A program made the translations under genes and the position numbers. From the NCBI GenBank assembly GCA_009801015.1, contig VHZZ01010345.1, positions 24,911 to 48,028 on the forward strand: a stretch of DNA of 23,118 nt, read 5' to 3'. The DNA comes from Silene noctiflora (lineage: Eukaryota > Streptophyta > Magnoliopsida > Caryophyllales > Caryophyllaceae). Below, one piece after another: positions 1 through 8,887 of the stretch. The stretch's first letter is position 1; each line of letters opens with the position of its first letter. The notes under the pieces were generated by a model that saw only the letters and a program-made list of their open reading frames with translations, was not told the origin of the DNA and searched no databases.

Positions 1-59
1 TATATATATATAGGATAACATGCATTATGATGAATGTATAATAGAAGCAACAACGTAGG

Positions 60-720
60 GATGAGTACGATCTTCACGACGCTTCGTTGGTCGGTCACAC
101 TCCTAAGAATGGCCGGATAGAATCTGAATATGATCAGGGTGTCAAAGAGAAAATTGTAAGTTTAAATTAATTTATATTAGTTAATATGTCACTCGTAGAA
201 GTGGTGGTCGGTCAGATATTCAATATTAGTTGCATTTCATTTTGGTATATACGATGTAGAGGCACTATAAGAAAGAGAAAAAGGAAGGGAAATGGAAGCC
301 TAAAGGACGTGATGACATTTTGGCTAGGACAATTAGCAAACTAGAGCATCCAGGTCGTGTGAGAGCAGTGGTGGTCGGTCAGAATTTCAATATTAATTGG
401 CAAACTATGTGATGACATTCTTGCTAGGGCAATTGGTAATTATATATGTACTGTATATATTTTATTCAAAATAATTTAAAACTGACTACGTTAAATTCGA
501 TTAAATCATAGTACTTTCTACTACGCATTTAGAGAATATGGAGAGGTTGATAACGAGAATGAGAAAAAAAAGGGAGCAGTCTTCTGAAGAAGAGTTAATA
601 ATATATAGCTACCTCTTATGCACAATGTGTTGTATGATTCGAAAAATCAGTACATGTTATATATATAAGTGTTGTATATGTGTTGAGAAGGAGGCCGGGA
701 AGGACATGCTGGCGACATAG
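60..720 (+). pseudogene. Ptta/En/Spm transposase fragments (exons of CACTA ORF)
   Basis: The first exon (about 60-155) reads through LVGHTPKNGRIESEYDQG and ends at a GTAAG donor at 156. Plant En/Spm transposases have a matching THKK-x-G-SE segment. A second exon (about 260-400) contains GRDDILARTISKLEHPGRVR, which matches the conserved 'EHPGRVRG(V)G' block of the same family. A later piece from 538 (MERLITRMRKKREQ) fits the coiled segment that usually follows. The reading frame is interrupted, and a stretch of this gene is duplicated (201-233 with 368-400, and 310-340 with 411-440). I recognise the family from the motifs. Exon boundaries are inferred from GT/AG signals only. Confidence 0.65.
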
Positions 721-1456
721 GAGGGAGCCGAGAATGACATAGCAAAGGATCAAGATAGATCAGATAGCTGATCAGGAGGAAGCCTTGAAGGCCACGCCAA
801 AGGAGTAGCTGATGATCATGGAGCATGTATAGGAGGAGGCCACCTCAAAGGAGACTGAGGTGGTTGAGGAGGAATCCAAGGAGGACATGGCAAAGGAGAA
901 GGAGAGAGTTGATGATTGCACATTCTTTTCATCGCCGATAAAGACAATCCTGTTTTTAGCGAGGTAGCTGCTAGTTTATAATTATTCAAATCATACACTT
1001 TATTTACTAATTAAATTTATCTTAAGGTATATGTACTGCATGTTTCTAATTCTATCTAATTAAAATTGTGGGATAAGGTGTTAGCGACAAGGAGCCTTGC
1101 CTACTTTCCCTCTCCCTCATAGAGGGGGCGCAAATGCGTAAAGTTAAGGCTGCTAGAGGATACGTGTTCAAGTACAACCAGATTGAAGAGGTTAAGTTTC
1201 ATAGCATACCCCTTCGTGCTGTCTGTAAGAAAGTGGCAGTGCAAGACTTATACAACCCAAAATTAGCTAAACAACGAGTTTCATAGCATACCCCTTCGCT
1301 CTTTGATTGACAACAACCAAACGATTGTGGCTTGCCCTTTACAAAGAGAATGTTTATGTATATATAGTACGTTATTATAATGAACCACAATTTCATTAAT
1401 TTACTAACACGATTTTATATATACGAACTAAGAGCTTAATTTTTGAAACTCCATAG
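721..1456 (+). other. Degenerate middle of the CACTA ORF, no clear frame
   Basis: Purine-rich sequence at 721-910 reads as Glu/Lys-rich peptide in pieces (for example EESKEDMAKEKERVDD), consistent with the variable acidic linker between the transposase and protease parts. From about 1141 a second readable piece (RGYVFKYNQIEEV) precedes a short direct repeat, GTTTCATAGCATACCCCTTCG, at 1196-1217 and 1278-1298. Stops interrupt every frame. I cannot assign a domain here. Confidence 0.35.
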
Positions 1457-2160
1457 GAAGCATTGGGTGCTAGTGGCAATCAACGTAACAAAAAAAAAAC
1501 AGTCTGGTGGATTGACTTAGTCGGTGGCCACCCATCTGAAAATTTTGTAAAGATGATAAATGCGTAAGTTTAATTACAACTTGGCCTTTAATAATGTCAT
1601 TTGTTATTGTATGGCCTTTGAATTCTATTATCCTTTTAATGTTACAAAAATATTATTGACCCATATATATGCTAATTATAATTTCGTGTTTGAATTAGTG
1701 TTTTTGATGAAAAAAAAAAGACTATCTCCACTTGATAAATATGACGGTAACGCCTCTCCAACCATTGTCGTGGTAAAGCAAGTAACGTATCTTCTTAATA
1801 ATAACTCGTATCAATTAATTAACGTATATGCGACAAGTTGATCTAATTTAGTTTATTTGTGTGTGATTTATTTAACAATGTCCTTTACAGCCAGACAATA
1901 AACAATGCGCATTTTTCGTTTGTCGGTCCATGTTGGAGATTATCAAAGCTAAAAATTTCAGTATTCCTTCTACGGGAATCGTGTTTTATTAAATATTACA
2001 GCATTACGTAACTTGTTTGGGTTTAATTCTGTATATTTTCATATATTCTTTCACTTCAGTTTCCACTAAAGCACATCGGAGAACCGGAATACACGAAAGA
2101 TGATATCAAAAAGGTTAGAGATCGGTGGGCCAAATATTTTTTTTCACTTCAGTTCCTTCG
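1457..2160 (+). pseudogene. Ulp1/C48-type cysteine protease exons of the CACTA element
   Basis: Four pieces give a recognisable C48 protease. Exon 1457-1563, after a CCATAG acceptor and before GTAAG, reads KHWVLVAIN then VWWIDLVGG, giving the catalytic His (codon 1461-1463) and Asp (1514-1516). A middle exon ends at about 1781 (SPTIVVVKQ, before GTAACG). The exon from 1891 reads PDNKQCAFFVCRSMLEIIK and holds the catalytic Cys (1906-1908), just after the Gln that normally lies upstream of it. The exon from 2060 reads FPLKHIGEPEYTKDDIKK then VRDRWAKYF, the usual C-terminal signature of these transposon proteases. In the family this domain is related to SUMO proteases, and its role in transposition is not settled. 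Upstream parts are eroded, so I call it a pseudogene although the His-Asp-Cys triad is intact. Confidence 0.7.
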
Positions 2161-2215
2161 TTACTGAGATGCGCTCGTTATGTATGTATGTGTATATATA
2201 GAGCCATGTGTATTG

Positions 2216-2330
2216 AGTTTTGATCACCCTGTCGTATTATCTTGATGCTAGGTTGAATTGATCATTCTGTGTATTATTTTCATGCTGGATTGAATTGATC
2301 ATTCTGTAAGTATATTATTTTGATGCTAGA
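2216..2330 (+). repeat. Three-copy degenerate tandem repeat (36-43 bp)
   Basis: Three units run head to tail at about 2216-2251, 2252-2287 and 2288-2330. Each contains TTGAATTGATCATTCTGT or a variant (the first has TTTTGATCACCCTGT), followed by TATTATTTTGATGCTAG or a variant. It lies between the protease exons and the subterminal repeats of the CACTA element and shows no coding potential. Confidence 0.7.
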
Positions 2331-2444
2331 TTGCATTTTTGCAGTGCAGTGCGTAGCTGCTAAAATGCTACTGAAAAAATAGCACATTCAGTAGGTGCTG
2401 GAACCTGCAAAAATCCATTTTTTTATAAATAAATATAAAATAAA

Positions 2445-3157
2445 ACGATAACGGTTCATAGAAAACCATTGTCTAAAACTACTGACAACGGTTTTGTTTA
2501 AATACCAAACCGTTGACATATTTTCCCTCCAATGCTAATTAATACTTGCCGCCAAAAAATAAAGATAACGAAAGATAACCGTTGTTAAGTGTATTGAATT
2601 TACAACGATTTTTGTAACACAATAACCGTTGTAAGTTTTTTCTCTCCATTGGAGAATGATAACGAAATAAAACCGCTGTAATAAAAAATATTTATCTCAT
2701 TGTAATTTTTGACAACGGTTGAAACCGTTGTCAAATGTATTGAATTTACAACGGTTTTTGTGTTACATAAACCGTTGTAAGATTTTTCCCTCCATTGGAG
2801 ATTGATAACGAAATAAAACAACTGTCATACCTAATATTTTTAATAACGGTTTTGTTCATTAAAAATCGTTGTCAATATACTATTGGGCAACGGTTATGTA
2901 TCCATTCTTAAATATTAACAACGGTTTTCCTTCTGTAAAACCATTGTCAGTGTTATATTTGACAATGTAGTGTAGCCGTTGTCTTTTATTTTACTACAGT
3001 TATCTGTATCCGTTTTCAATTATTTAAAAAGGTTTCGTGTTTTTCAGAACCGTGGTCAATATTAACAACGGTAGGTTTTGAAACAGTTCCGCTTTTTTGT
3101 TTAAAAACGGTATTGGAGCTTATTTAACCGTTGTTATAGCAGTTAATAGGCGTAGTG
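2445..3157. repeat. CACTA subterminal repeat region (ACAACGG / CCGTTGT)
   Basis: Short motifs ACAACGGTTTT and AAAACCGTTGT recur many times in both orientations, often as paired inverted copies (for example GACAACGGTT followed by AACCGTTGTC near 2710-2732). In En/Spm elements, subterminal motif arrays are binding sites for the element's own regulatory protein. A 90-bp block is duplicated (2591-2680 and 2737-2826), both copies including CTCCATTGGAGA and GATAACGAAATAAAA. The series ends near 3140, just before the putative terminus at 3157. Confidence 0.75.
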
Positions 3158-3161
3158 TGTT

Positions 3162-3390
3162 GTCTATCGACTTGCTGCTGTTGTCGATAGACAGTCAATT
3201 GACACAGGTTCTCTTTGCAAGGAAGTTGTTTGCTCATTGTCGATCGACCATCTCCAGTCTTATGTCGATTGACATGGTCATTAGAAACATACCTTGTTGC
3301 TTTGAAGCTTTTGATGGTTGTCGATAGACTACTCTACATTGTCGAGCGACCAATACTGGATGTCGATCGACTAAGTGAAGACGGATAGAC
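3162..3390. repeat. Palindrome array GTCGATCGAC (LTR F)
   Basis: Copies of the 10-bp palindrome GTCGATCGAC or one- and two-base variants lie at 3162, 3183, 3194, 3239, 3264, 3320, 3341 and 3362, with a degenerate copy near 3381. Several steps are 21 bp (3162 to 3183, 3320 to 3341, 3341 to 3362). Spacers between copies are unrelated. Confidence 0.8.
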
Positions 3391-3429
3391 GAGGGCTTTT
3401 GCTTGTTTATTCTTATGTTTTAGGCTTAA

Positions 3430-3438
3430 GTATAAAGG
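3430..3438 (+). promoter_or_regulatory. TATA-like box of LTR F
   Basis: GTATAAAGG lies about 40 bp after the last palindrome of the array. The placement matches the other LTRs here. No transcript evidence is available. Confidence 0.45.
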
Positions 3439-4349
3439 TCTCTTGTAATCTTTTAATCAGGTTACACATTATTTTATGCAAGCGGATAATCGAAAACAAT
3501 ACTAGGTAGAAACTTTCTCTCAACTTTTACATCTAGAACAATTATTCCTGTTCCCTTCTCTATCGTTGAACGGAATTTAATTCGGTAATTTCAATTCTTC
3601 TTTTCTCCTTTATTCCTCTTTATTATATTTGTTTATTTCTCTTTTGCTATTACTCGTTTTAATTTATGCTTGTTAATTTCTCAACTAGTTTAATTATGAA
3701 TTCTCTCCGGATTCTTTTCTCGTTTTATTCAATTATTATTGTTATTAATTTTATTATGAGTATCTGAATCCCTTTTTCTAGGATTTGGGGGAGCCATGGG
3801 TTGAGACAATATTAATTGGGTGATTAGATTAGTCGATTTATTGGGTCTATGTTGTTAATTGTGACAATTAAGTGTAATTAATTGGTTAAGCCGACGTAAT
3901 TGTTTAATTGATTTGGTAAACCCCGACTAAGATCGAAAGCCTGGTAAGGTTAGACCTGTCACACACATTAGGGTGCCCTAGTAAGTTGTGAGAGCCTGCT
4001 ATAAGCATTCTAGGGCGATTAGAAGATCGAGAAGACCTTTTCACTGGCCTGTAGACCGGAAATTGAGACTGACCTTAGACCGTATCTTTGACCCTTAATA
4101 ATCCATAGTTACCCGACATCATAGCTCATTTTCCTTATATGTTTATCGACTTAATTTCTCCTTTTAATCCTCTTATTTAATTTCTTTAGTTTAGATAAAC
4201 AATTCAAAAAATCCCCATTTTGTGACCCAGATAGACTCGAATTGACAAATAGATCGCAAATAGCCTCCCTGTGCATTCGACCCCGACTCCTTAGCTATAT
4301 TAGTTAGAGAGCTTTGGGTTATTTTTGATAGGTTGCGACAGCCGTATCA

Positions 4350-4467
4350 TTTTCGTCAATCATTTTTTTTAAAAGTGGTTTTAAAGAAATAGTACGACTT
4401 GAAAAAAGGAATTTTTATGACATAAACTCGTACAAAACAACAAAAGAAATATTAATGTAGGATTTAC
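4350..4467. other. AT-rich spacer between LTR F and element A
   Basis: This 118-bp stretch is probably old interior sequence of element F just downstream of its LTR. I see no clear primer-binding site and no ORF. Confidence 0.35.
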
Positions 4468-4556
4468 TATAATACTCGCCGTGTTAGGGACCCGTTGACT
4501 GACCTTAACCTTGTGGGATCCCTAGTGCGAGACGGAGAAAGTAATATCAAGTAAGT

Positions 4557-4627
4557 ACTCGACCTAGTATTGGTCACTCGGCCGAGTATACGTGATACTC
4601 GACCGAGTGCGGGATACTCGACCGAGT
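4557..4627. repeat. Palindrome array ACTCGACCGAGT (A 5' LTR)
   Basis: Four 12-bp units start at 4557, 4576, 4597 and 4616 (steps 19, 21, 19): ACTCGACCTAGT, ACTCGGCCGAGT, ACTCGACCGAGT, ACTCGACCGAGT. The intervening 7-9 bp differ from one another. Confidence 0.9.
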
Positions 4628-4644
4628 TTTTTGGAGACAACGTG

Positions 4645-4653
4645 TTATAATTT
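4645..4653 (+). promoter_or_regulatory. TATA-like box of A 5' LTR
   Basis: TTATAATTT lies 18 bp after the palindrome array. It is a reasonable core promoter candidate by position, but the match is weak. Confidence 0.3.
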
Positions 4654-5605
4654 TACGCGGAGATTGCTAATACAACTCTCTCCCTATACCTTCATCTCTC
4701 ACTACCCCCTTTTTGACTATCACCATGAACCTTGTTCCGGGAAGGGCATAGCTTGGTTGTGGATTCATCGTGTCGGATCTTATTCACCGTCGTAGTCGAG
4801 TTGACCTCGTTGTAAGTTGCTAATATTTGTTAAATCAGTTACTTCGAATATGACGAGATCGAAATAGAGCTTAATCACTGATTGTAGGTGATGATGTTAA
4901 TACTTGCTATGTTGTAACGTGATTGTTTCAATTGCTATAAAGTCTCAAACGGTAGGGCTTCCCTACTCCTTGTAGTTATATGATTAATTACAGAGGGTTG
5001 TTTGTATTATTTCATGGTCATTGTTGTATTGTTAGTTAAAGCATTGTGATACTGTGGTTCTTATTATTGGAGGTATTGGTTTGGATATTGTGAGCCATGT
5101 CGGGAGATGGTGAGCTTGGGTTCGCTCATTGCAATGAGATTGGGTTCAGTCATTGCAATGAGCGGTGATTTTGATGTCCAATGCTGCGGTCTGGCATCGG
5201 CAGGGGTGAGTTACCTATTATGATGGGAACCCGGCTACTCGTTGCGATATGAGCCATTGGTTATTATGGAGTTTGGAGTGTTGGTATACTGATTGAGTGA
5301 TCATGGTTTGTCTATTCTTGTGGTTGATGTGATTAATGGTATAATTGTACTGACCCCTTCATTTTTTTCCAAACTGTGGTGATCTATTTGATGGGGCGCA
5401 GTGAGTCTAACAGGTGTTGATGTTGAGCATGTATGCGGGGTTGGAGGGGACGTCGAAGACTCGTTTATTAGTCATAGATTCCGTTGAGTAGTCAGACAGT
5501 TGTGTTAGTTTATCATTTGTTGTACTCTTATTTGTAGATTTTGATATATAATCACTTGATCTTACTCATTTACTTTAATCGTTTCATTATGGTAACTTTG
5601 ATATG

Positions 5606-5631
5606 TACTACCTCGGACAACCGAGGTGGTA
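5606..5631 (+). promoter_or_regulatory. Stem-loop near the 3' end of A LTR
   Basis: TACTACCTCGG pairs with CCGAGGTGGTA across an ACAA loop (11 pairs, one of them G-U in RNA). The B LTR has a similar stem at the same distance from its end. It lies in the R/U5 part, where plant LTR transcripts end, so a role in 3'-end formation or packaging is possible but not shown. Confidence 0.5.
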
Positions 5632-5694
5632 GCACTCTTATTTACTGAGGAAGGTCTTGGTAAAGACTTCTTGGTAAGTGGAGGTGTTACAAAT

Positions 5695-5706
5695 TGGTAT
5701 CAGATC
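5695..5706 (+). promoter_or_regulatory. Primer-binding site of element A (tRNA-iMet)
   Basis: TGGTATCAGATC begins three bases after the LTR end. The canonical site complementary to initiator-Met tRNA is TGGTATCAGAGC, so 11 of 12 bases match. Element B retains the perfect site. Confidence 0.85.
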
Positions 5707-6318
5707 GACGATTTTGGAACCTAAAACCAATGAACCAATGAACATAGGGTGTCTAAATAAAATAAACCTGGTGTATGTGTGTAAGGAGCCGCTCATGATC
5801 GATTTTGGATGAGAAGACGCCCTCATTCCAGAATCCCAACTCTAATGTGTATGACAGTAACTCCACTATAAGGAAGAGTGTGGGGAATTTAAGTATGCAT
5901 ATGTGTGATGTGTAGTCCATACTTAGAGGTTGTAGGAATACTTTGGAGTATGTGTTGCATGAGCATGAGAATTTAGTACGGCATTTGAAAGATGGTATGG
6001 TTGATTATATAACTGCAGAGACTCGAATTACATGTGTGAGTATGAGTTATGCTAAGTGTGAGTTATCAGCTACTGATGTTGTGTGGTATAGGTGTGTGAA
6101 TCATTTACATGTATACGACATTGTTGAAAGCATATTCAAGTGCGTAGTCGTTGTGTGTAATAATTATAGGTGTATGAATGCCGATGTGCGTAGTGGGTAC
6201 TAAGAGTAAGAAGTAATTTGTGACGGGTTCTAAGTGCGCCTTAGACTCCGAACAACATTTCTGATGCTATAGGACGACGATGCAATCTAGAACAACACTT
6301 CTTTGGATCTTTAAGGGT
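5707..6318 (+). other. Leader of element A
   Basis: This is leader without a convincing gene. The first 120 bases match the B leader in order (CGACGATTTTGGAACCT, AACCAATGAAC, then CGATTTTGGATGAG followed by CCCTCAT). The 86-codon open frame at 5943-6203 has no recognisable domain, and I found no counterpart in the B leader. Confidence 0.6.
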
Positions 6319-6487
6319 ACTCGCCCGAGTATCTCTGGTACTCGACCGAGTACAATATCTACTCGACTAAGTTCCTGGTAGGCTGTAGCAACTCCAATCT
6401 GCCCAATTGGACACTCGACCGAGTTCATAGGAACACTCGATCGAGTAATGGCTACTCGACCGAGTGCATTTGAGCACTCGACCGAGT
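6319..6487. repeat. Palindrome array 1 inside element A (3 + 4 units)
   Basis: Twelve-bp units related to ACTCGACCGAGT start at 6319, 6340, 6361, then after a gap at 6413, 6435, 6454 and 6476. The steps are 21, 21, 52, 22, 19 and 22 bp. One unit (6435-6446) is the perfect palindrome ACTCGATCGAGT. Confidence 0.9.
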
Positions 6488-6548
6488 GCCCTTTAAACTT
6501 ATCCCCTTCATATTTTTCGACACACTATCTTTGAAAATTACTCAAACT

Positions 6549-6558
6549 CTATAAAAAG
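6549..6558 (+). promoter_or_regulatory. TATA-like box of an internal promoter in element A
   Basis: CTATAAAAAG lies 61 bp after the last palindrome and about 500 bp before the ORF. It is a good plant TATA match. With the array it suggests that the ORF has its own promoter inside the element, separate from the LTR. Confidence 0.5.
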
Positions 6559-6657
6559 CTCTCTCTTACCAAAACTTTGGACATCTTTTGTGCTAATTAC
6601 TTCTCTAATTCCACAAATTGTTCATCCTTACATTCAATCAACTTCCAAAAACTCAAG

Positions 6658-7062
6658 GTAATGTCATTTAAACTTTTGTGTAAATTCAAGTAGAGTATTT
6701 TCACTAATTTGAGATTTCGATGATATATTCACTATAATCATATTCTTTGTGTCGATAATTTAGTACAACATGCCTTAATTACAGTTTTGAGTTTAGAAAA
6801 GATGGTTTCATGTCCCAATTTAGCCTCTTAATGCATCAAATTTTCTAGGGTTTACCCCAAGAATCCGACTTTTGTCACTTTAATCCATCCTAAGAAGATA
6901 TAATGGTTCAATTGATGCTAGTGTGATAGTACCTAGCCCCCTTTTTAAGTATTTTGATTGAAATTCCGTCTTAAATTTCGCTTCTTTTCAACATGAATTT
7001 CGAAATTTGTTTTGGCCCCATGGAACCCGGAAAACCTCTTGTTAAAACCATATTTTTTGCAG
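6658..7062 (+). other. Probable intron in the 5' leader of the A ORF
   Basis: A donor (AAG|GTAATG, GT at 6658) and an acceptor with a T-rich tract (ATTTTTTGCAG, AG at 7061-7062) bracket 405 bp of AT-rich sequence just before the ORF start. In B the matching acceptor region reads CTTTTTGTAAC, so that AG appears lost there. This is inferred from splice signals only. Confidence 0.4.
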
Positions 7063-7063
7063 C

Positions 7064-8524
7064 ATGTCGAGGATCTAGGGAGCCAACATGAAGAGGATCC
7101 GAGCAGTCATCGTGGCCAAGAAAGGCCAATCGAGCCACAGACCGACCATTCCTTCGGTGTCCAAGTATCCTACTGTGGTATTTGCCAACTTTGATCAACG
7201 TAAGACTTTTATTGCTTTAATAGAAACCCCTTTGAAGCCCACCTAATGTGTGGACGCGGGGATATTGGAGGAGTTGGGTGTTGAGGTGGATATCCGACAC
7301 ATGTTTGAGGTGTTGGGGATGGAGGGTTTGTACCGACTTCAAAAGAAGTCCTATGCTTTCCTTACCCTGGAATTTCTGAGTTCTTATAAGTATGAGGTTG
7401 CTGAGAAAAACATTAGTTTCCGTTTGATGAACATAGACTTTACCTTGACCCTTGATAAGGCGGCTAGCCATTTAGGGCTAGAAAGGGAGAAGGAGGGATA
7501 TTTGGAGGATGTGGGAATAGAGAGTGGAGTTGCCCGATTCCTACCCTTGTTCACGGGGTGGCCAATGCCTAGTGCGAGTGTTATGCTCATTAATGATGTA
7601 TAACATGTGTCCCTTAGGCTTTTCTTGAGGATGATGACATGCCTGTTGTATGGGAGGAGTGATGCGAGTAAGCTAAACTCGCACGAGGTGATGTTGTTGG
7701 TGTCTTACTTGAACCCGACTTGAGGGGTGCGTTTCTACTATAATTCCCCAGCAATAGTGTGTGCTAGCCTAGCGCAGATGGCTTAATATCATCACCGTTA
7801 CCTTAGTTGTGGGTGTTAAGACGATGGGACCTTAGCTTGGAGAGTGAGGGGAGCGAGGTAGATGAGATTACCAGATGCGATAAACCTTCCTCAGACTGAC
7901 TATTTAGAGAAGAATGACCCGAATAGCGATATTCCCGACCTCCGACCTCAGAGTTACCTTATCCCTAACTATTTCCTTGAGGATATGCCTGAGCCGGTGT
8001 TTGCTCCCAATCCAAAGAAGGACACCCAACCTCCACGTGAGACTCGCGGAGTGAAAGAGGCTAGGGAGGGTGTGTCTAAGCCACCTTTCGTTCCTCAGGA
8101 CTTTTCTCAGCACCCGTACGGGCACCAGTACCAGTACCCGGCCTACCCGACCTACCCGACCGTCCATGACCCTCGTATTCTGGTTAGTGAACTCACCGAA
8201 CGGTTGTCCAATGCTTTGGTATTAAGGAACATGCATGAGATGGCACATCTTTATAGTGTAGGCACTACTTGTGCTCAGCCGATTTGGTGGAGAGGAGGGG
8301 GGAACGACAACGGGGTCTTCCACAGCTATGGGGTGGATAAGGCTACGTAGGGAGAGCCGACCAGGTGTGGGTATGGATGCCTTGCAGGCCCTTGGGGAGC
8401 CAACTATGGGAGTCGGCTTGACTCGGAGGGCAGATGGGTTGGTGGTGGTGACTTTGCTGGGACAGGGACATCAGGCACAATGGATGAGGAGGCAATGGAT
8501 GAGGATGTAGTTGTGGATCCTTGA
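7064..8524 (+). pseudogene. Athila ORF1-like protein, degenerate copy in element A
   Basis: The readable blocks lie in order on the plus strand. One is an N-terminal piece from 7088 (MKRIRAVIVAKK). The next block, 7250-7603, includes FEVLGMEGLYRLQ, LTLEFLSSYKY, NISFRLMNIDFTLTLD and a following LGL. A further block at 7862-8350 is proline-rich with repeated YP near residues 88-100 and ends ELTERLSNALVLRNMHEMA. The acidic C-terminal piece stops at 8522-8524. The pattern 'LTLEFLSS ... FRL.N..F.L.L' is that of the plant Athila ORF1 family, whose function is not established; it is often carried by elements without pol. Lesions are a stop soon after the ATG at 7064, a stop before residue CVDAG, stops around 7601 and 7720-7790, and a late frameshift. 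The B copy aligns across most of the length with different lesions. Confidence 0.7.
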
Positions 8525-8793
8525 GACCGACGCTTAACCTTTGCTTTATGTTATTTGATGAGCTTGGTATGGTTGGTTTAGTTGTCTTGTAATTGAACTT
8601 TTTTCTCCGTTGTGATGTAAACGGGCCATAAGGCCAAGATTTCTTTTTTTTTTTTTTCCGGATGAGTATGTAGACTATATTTCTGCATGAGGTGTGGATT
8701 TTCATGCCTATTGGTATTGTGGAGTAGTACTTGCAGGTAAACTCGAGATTTCAGATTTGGCAAATGGCAACAGTTGTATTCCGACCTGTGAAA
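8525..8793 (+). other. Non-coding sequence between A ORF and second array
   Basis: It includes a T-run at 8642-8657. ACTCGAGATTTC at 8741-8752 sits 53 bp before the first clear unit of array 2, so it may be a worn palindrome unit. Nothing else is supported. Confidence 0.4.
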
Positions 8794-8887
8794 ACTCGGT
8801 CGAGTACCATAGTCACTCGACCGAGTACCAGGCTTATTCGCCCGAGTAGCTATACTATACCGAGTTCCGTCTAGTAGTCAAACGAGT
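8794..8887. repeat. Palindrome array 2 inside element A
   Basis: Units start at 8794 (ACTCGGTCGAGT), 8815 (ACTCGACCGAGT), 8836 (ATTCGCCCGAGT), 8854 (degenerate) and 8876 (degenerate), with steps 21, 21, 18 and 22. It lies about 270 bp after the ORF stop. B has an array in the same place after its ORF. Confidence 0.8.

Larger units (their letters stand above)
1..3157 (+). mobile_element. CACTA (En/Spm-type) DNA transposon, 3' part, decayed
   Basis: Three parts in one orientation identify this element. First come fragments of the plant Ptta/En/Spm transposase, then an Ulp1/C48-type protease typical of plant CACTA second ORFs, then a subterminal region dense in ACAACGGTTTT and AAAACCGTTGT repeats. 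The likely 3' terminus is TAGTG at 3153-3157, which reads CACTACGCC from the other strand. The next bases belong to the palindrome array of an LTR, so the element seems to have inserted into that LTR. The 5' end lies outside the window, so neither the paired terminal repeat nor the 3-bp target duplication can be checked. Introns, in-frame stops and internal duplications show that it is not functional as it stands. Confidence 0.75.
3158..4349 (+). mobile_element. LTR 'F', truncated at its 5' side
   Basis: After the CACTA end comes a palindrome array, a TATA-like box, and a long AT-rich transcribed-type region. The 3' end is TTTTTGATAGGTTGCGACAG followed by CCGTATCA, closing in CA at 4349. That ending resembles the ends of plant Ty3/gypsy LTRs, and the LTR E end at 10998 is similar (TTTTTGATAGGGTTGCGATA then CCTAGTCA). 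Both also share a CTAGGRWTWRGGGGAGYCATG-like stretch (about 3779-3799 here and about 10272-10293 in E). The start of this LTR was displaced when the CACTA element inserted. Confidence 0.55.
4468..5691 (+). repeat. 5' LTR of element A
   Basis: The LTR begins TATAATACTCG, where a change from TGTAATAC is likely, since the B, D and A 3' LTRs begin TGTAATAC. It ends GTGTTACA, three bases before the primer site. It contains a four-unit palindrome array, a TATA-like box, a GTAGGG-CTT-CCCTAC hairpin (4952-4966), two copies of TCATTGCAATGA (5126-5137, 5150-5161), and a stem-loop near its end (5606-5631). Length is about 1.22 kb. Most of the 3' partner is missing, so identity between the two LTRs cannot be measured. 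Confidence 0.75.

Noticed and set aside
1560..1841. 93-codon frame as an independent gene
   Set aside because: It spans an intron and part of an exon of the CACTA protease; the real exon reads in pieces with splice signals.
2960..2975. GTAGTG at about 2965-2970 as the CACTA 3' terminus
   Set aside because: The ACAACGG/CCGTTGT subterminal repeats continue beyond it to about 3140, so 3157 is the better end.
5943..6203. 86-codon frame in the A leader as a small gene
   Set aside because: No domain, no matching frame in the B leader, and sequence composition like its surroundings.
6319..6487. CRISPR-like array
   Set aside because: Units are only 12 bp palindromes with 7-10 bp spacers in a plant retroelement; no cas genes and no repeat of CRISPR length.
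8739..8752. ACTCGAGATTTC as a firm palindrome unit
   Set aside because: Only the first half matches. It is mentioned only because its 53-bp distance fits the gap seen in the other arrays.
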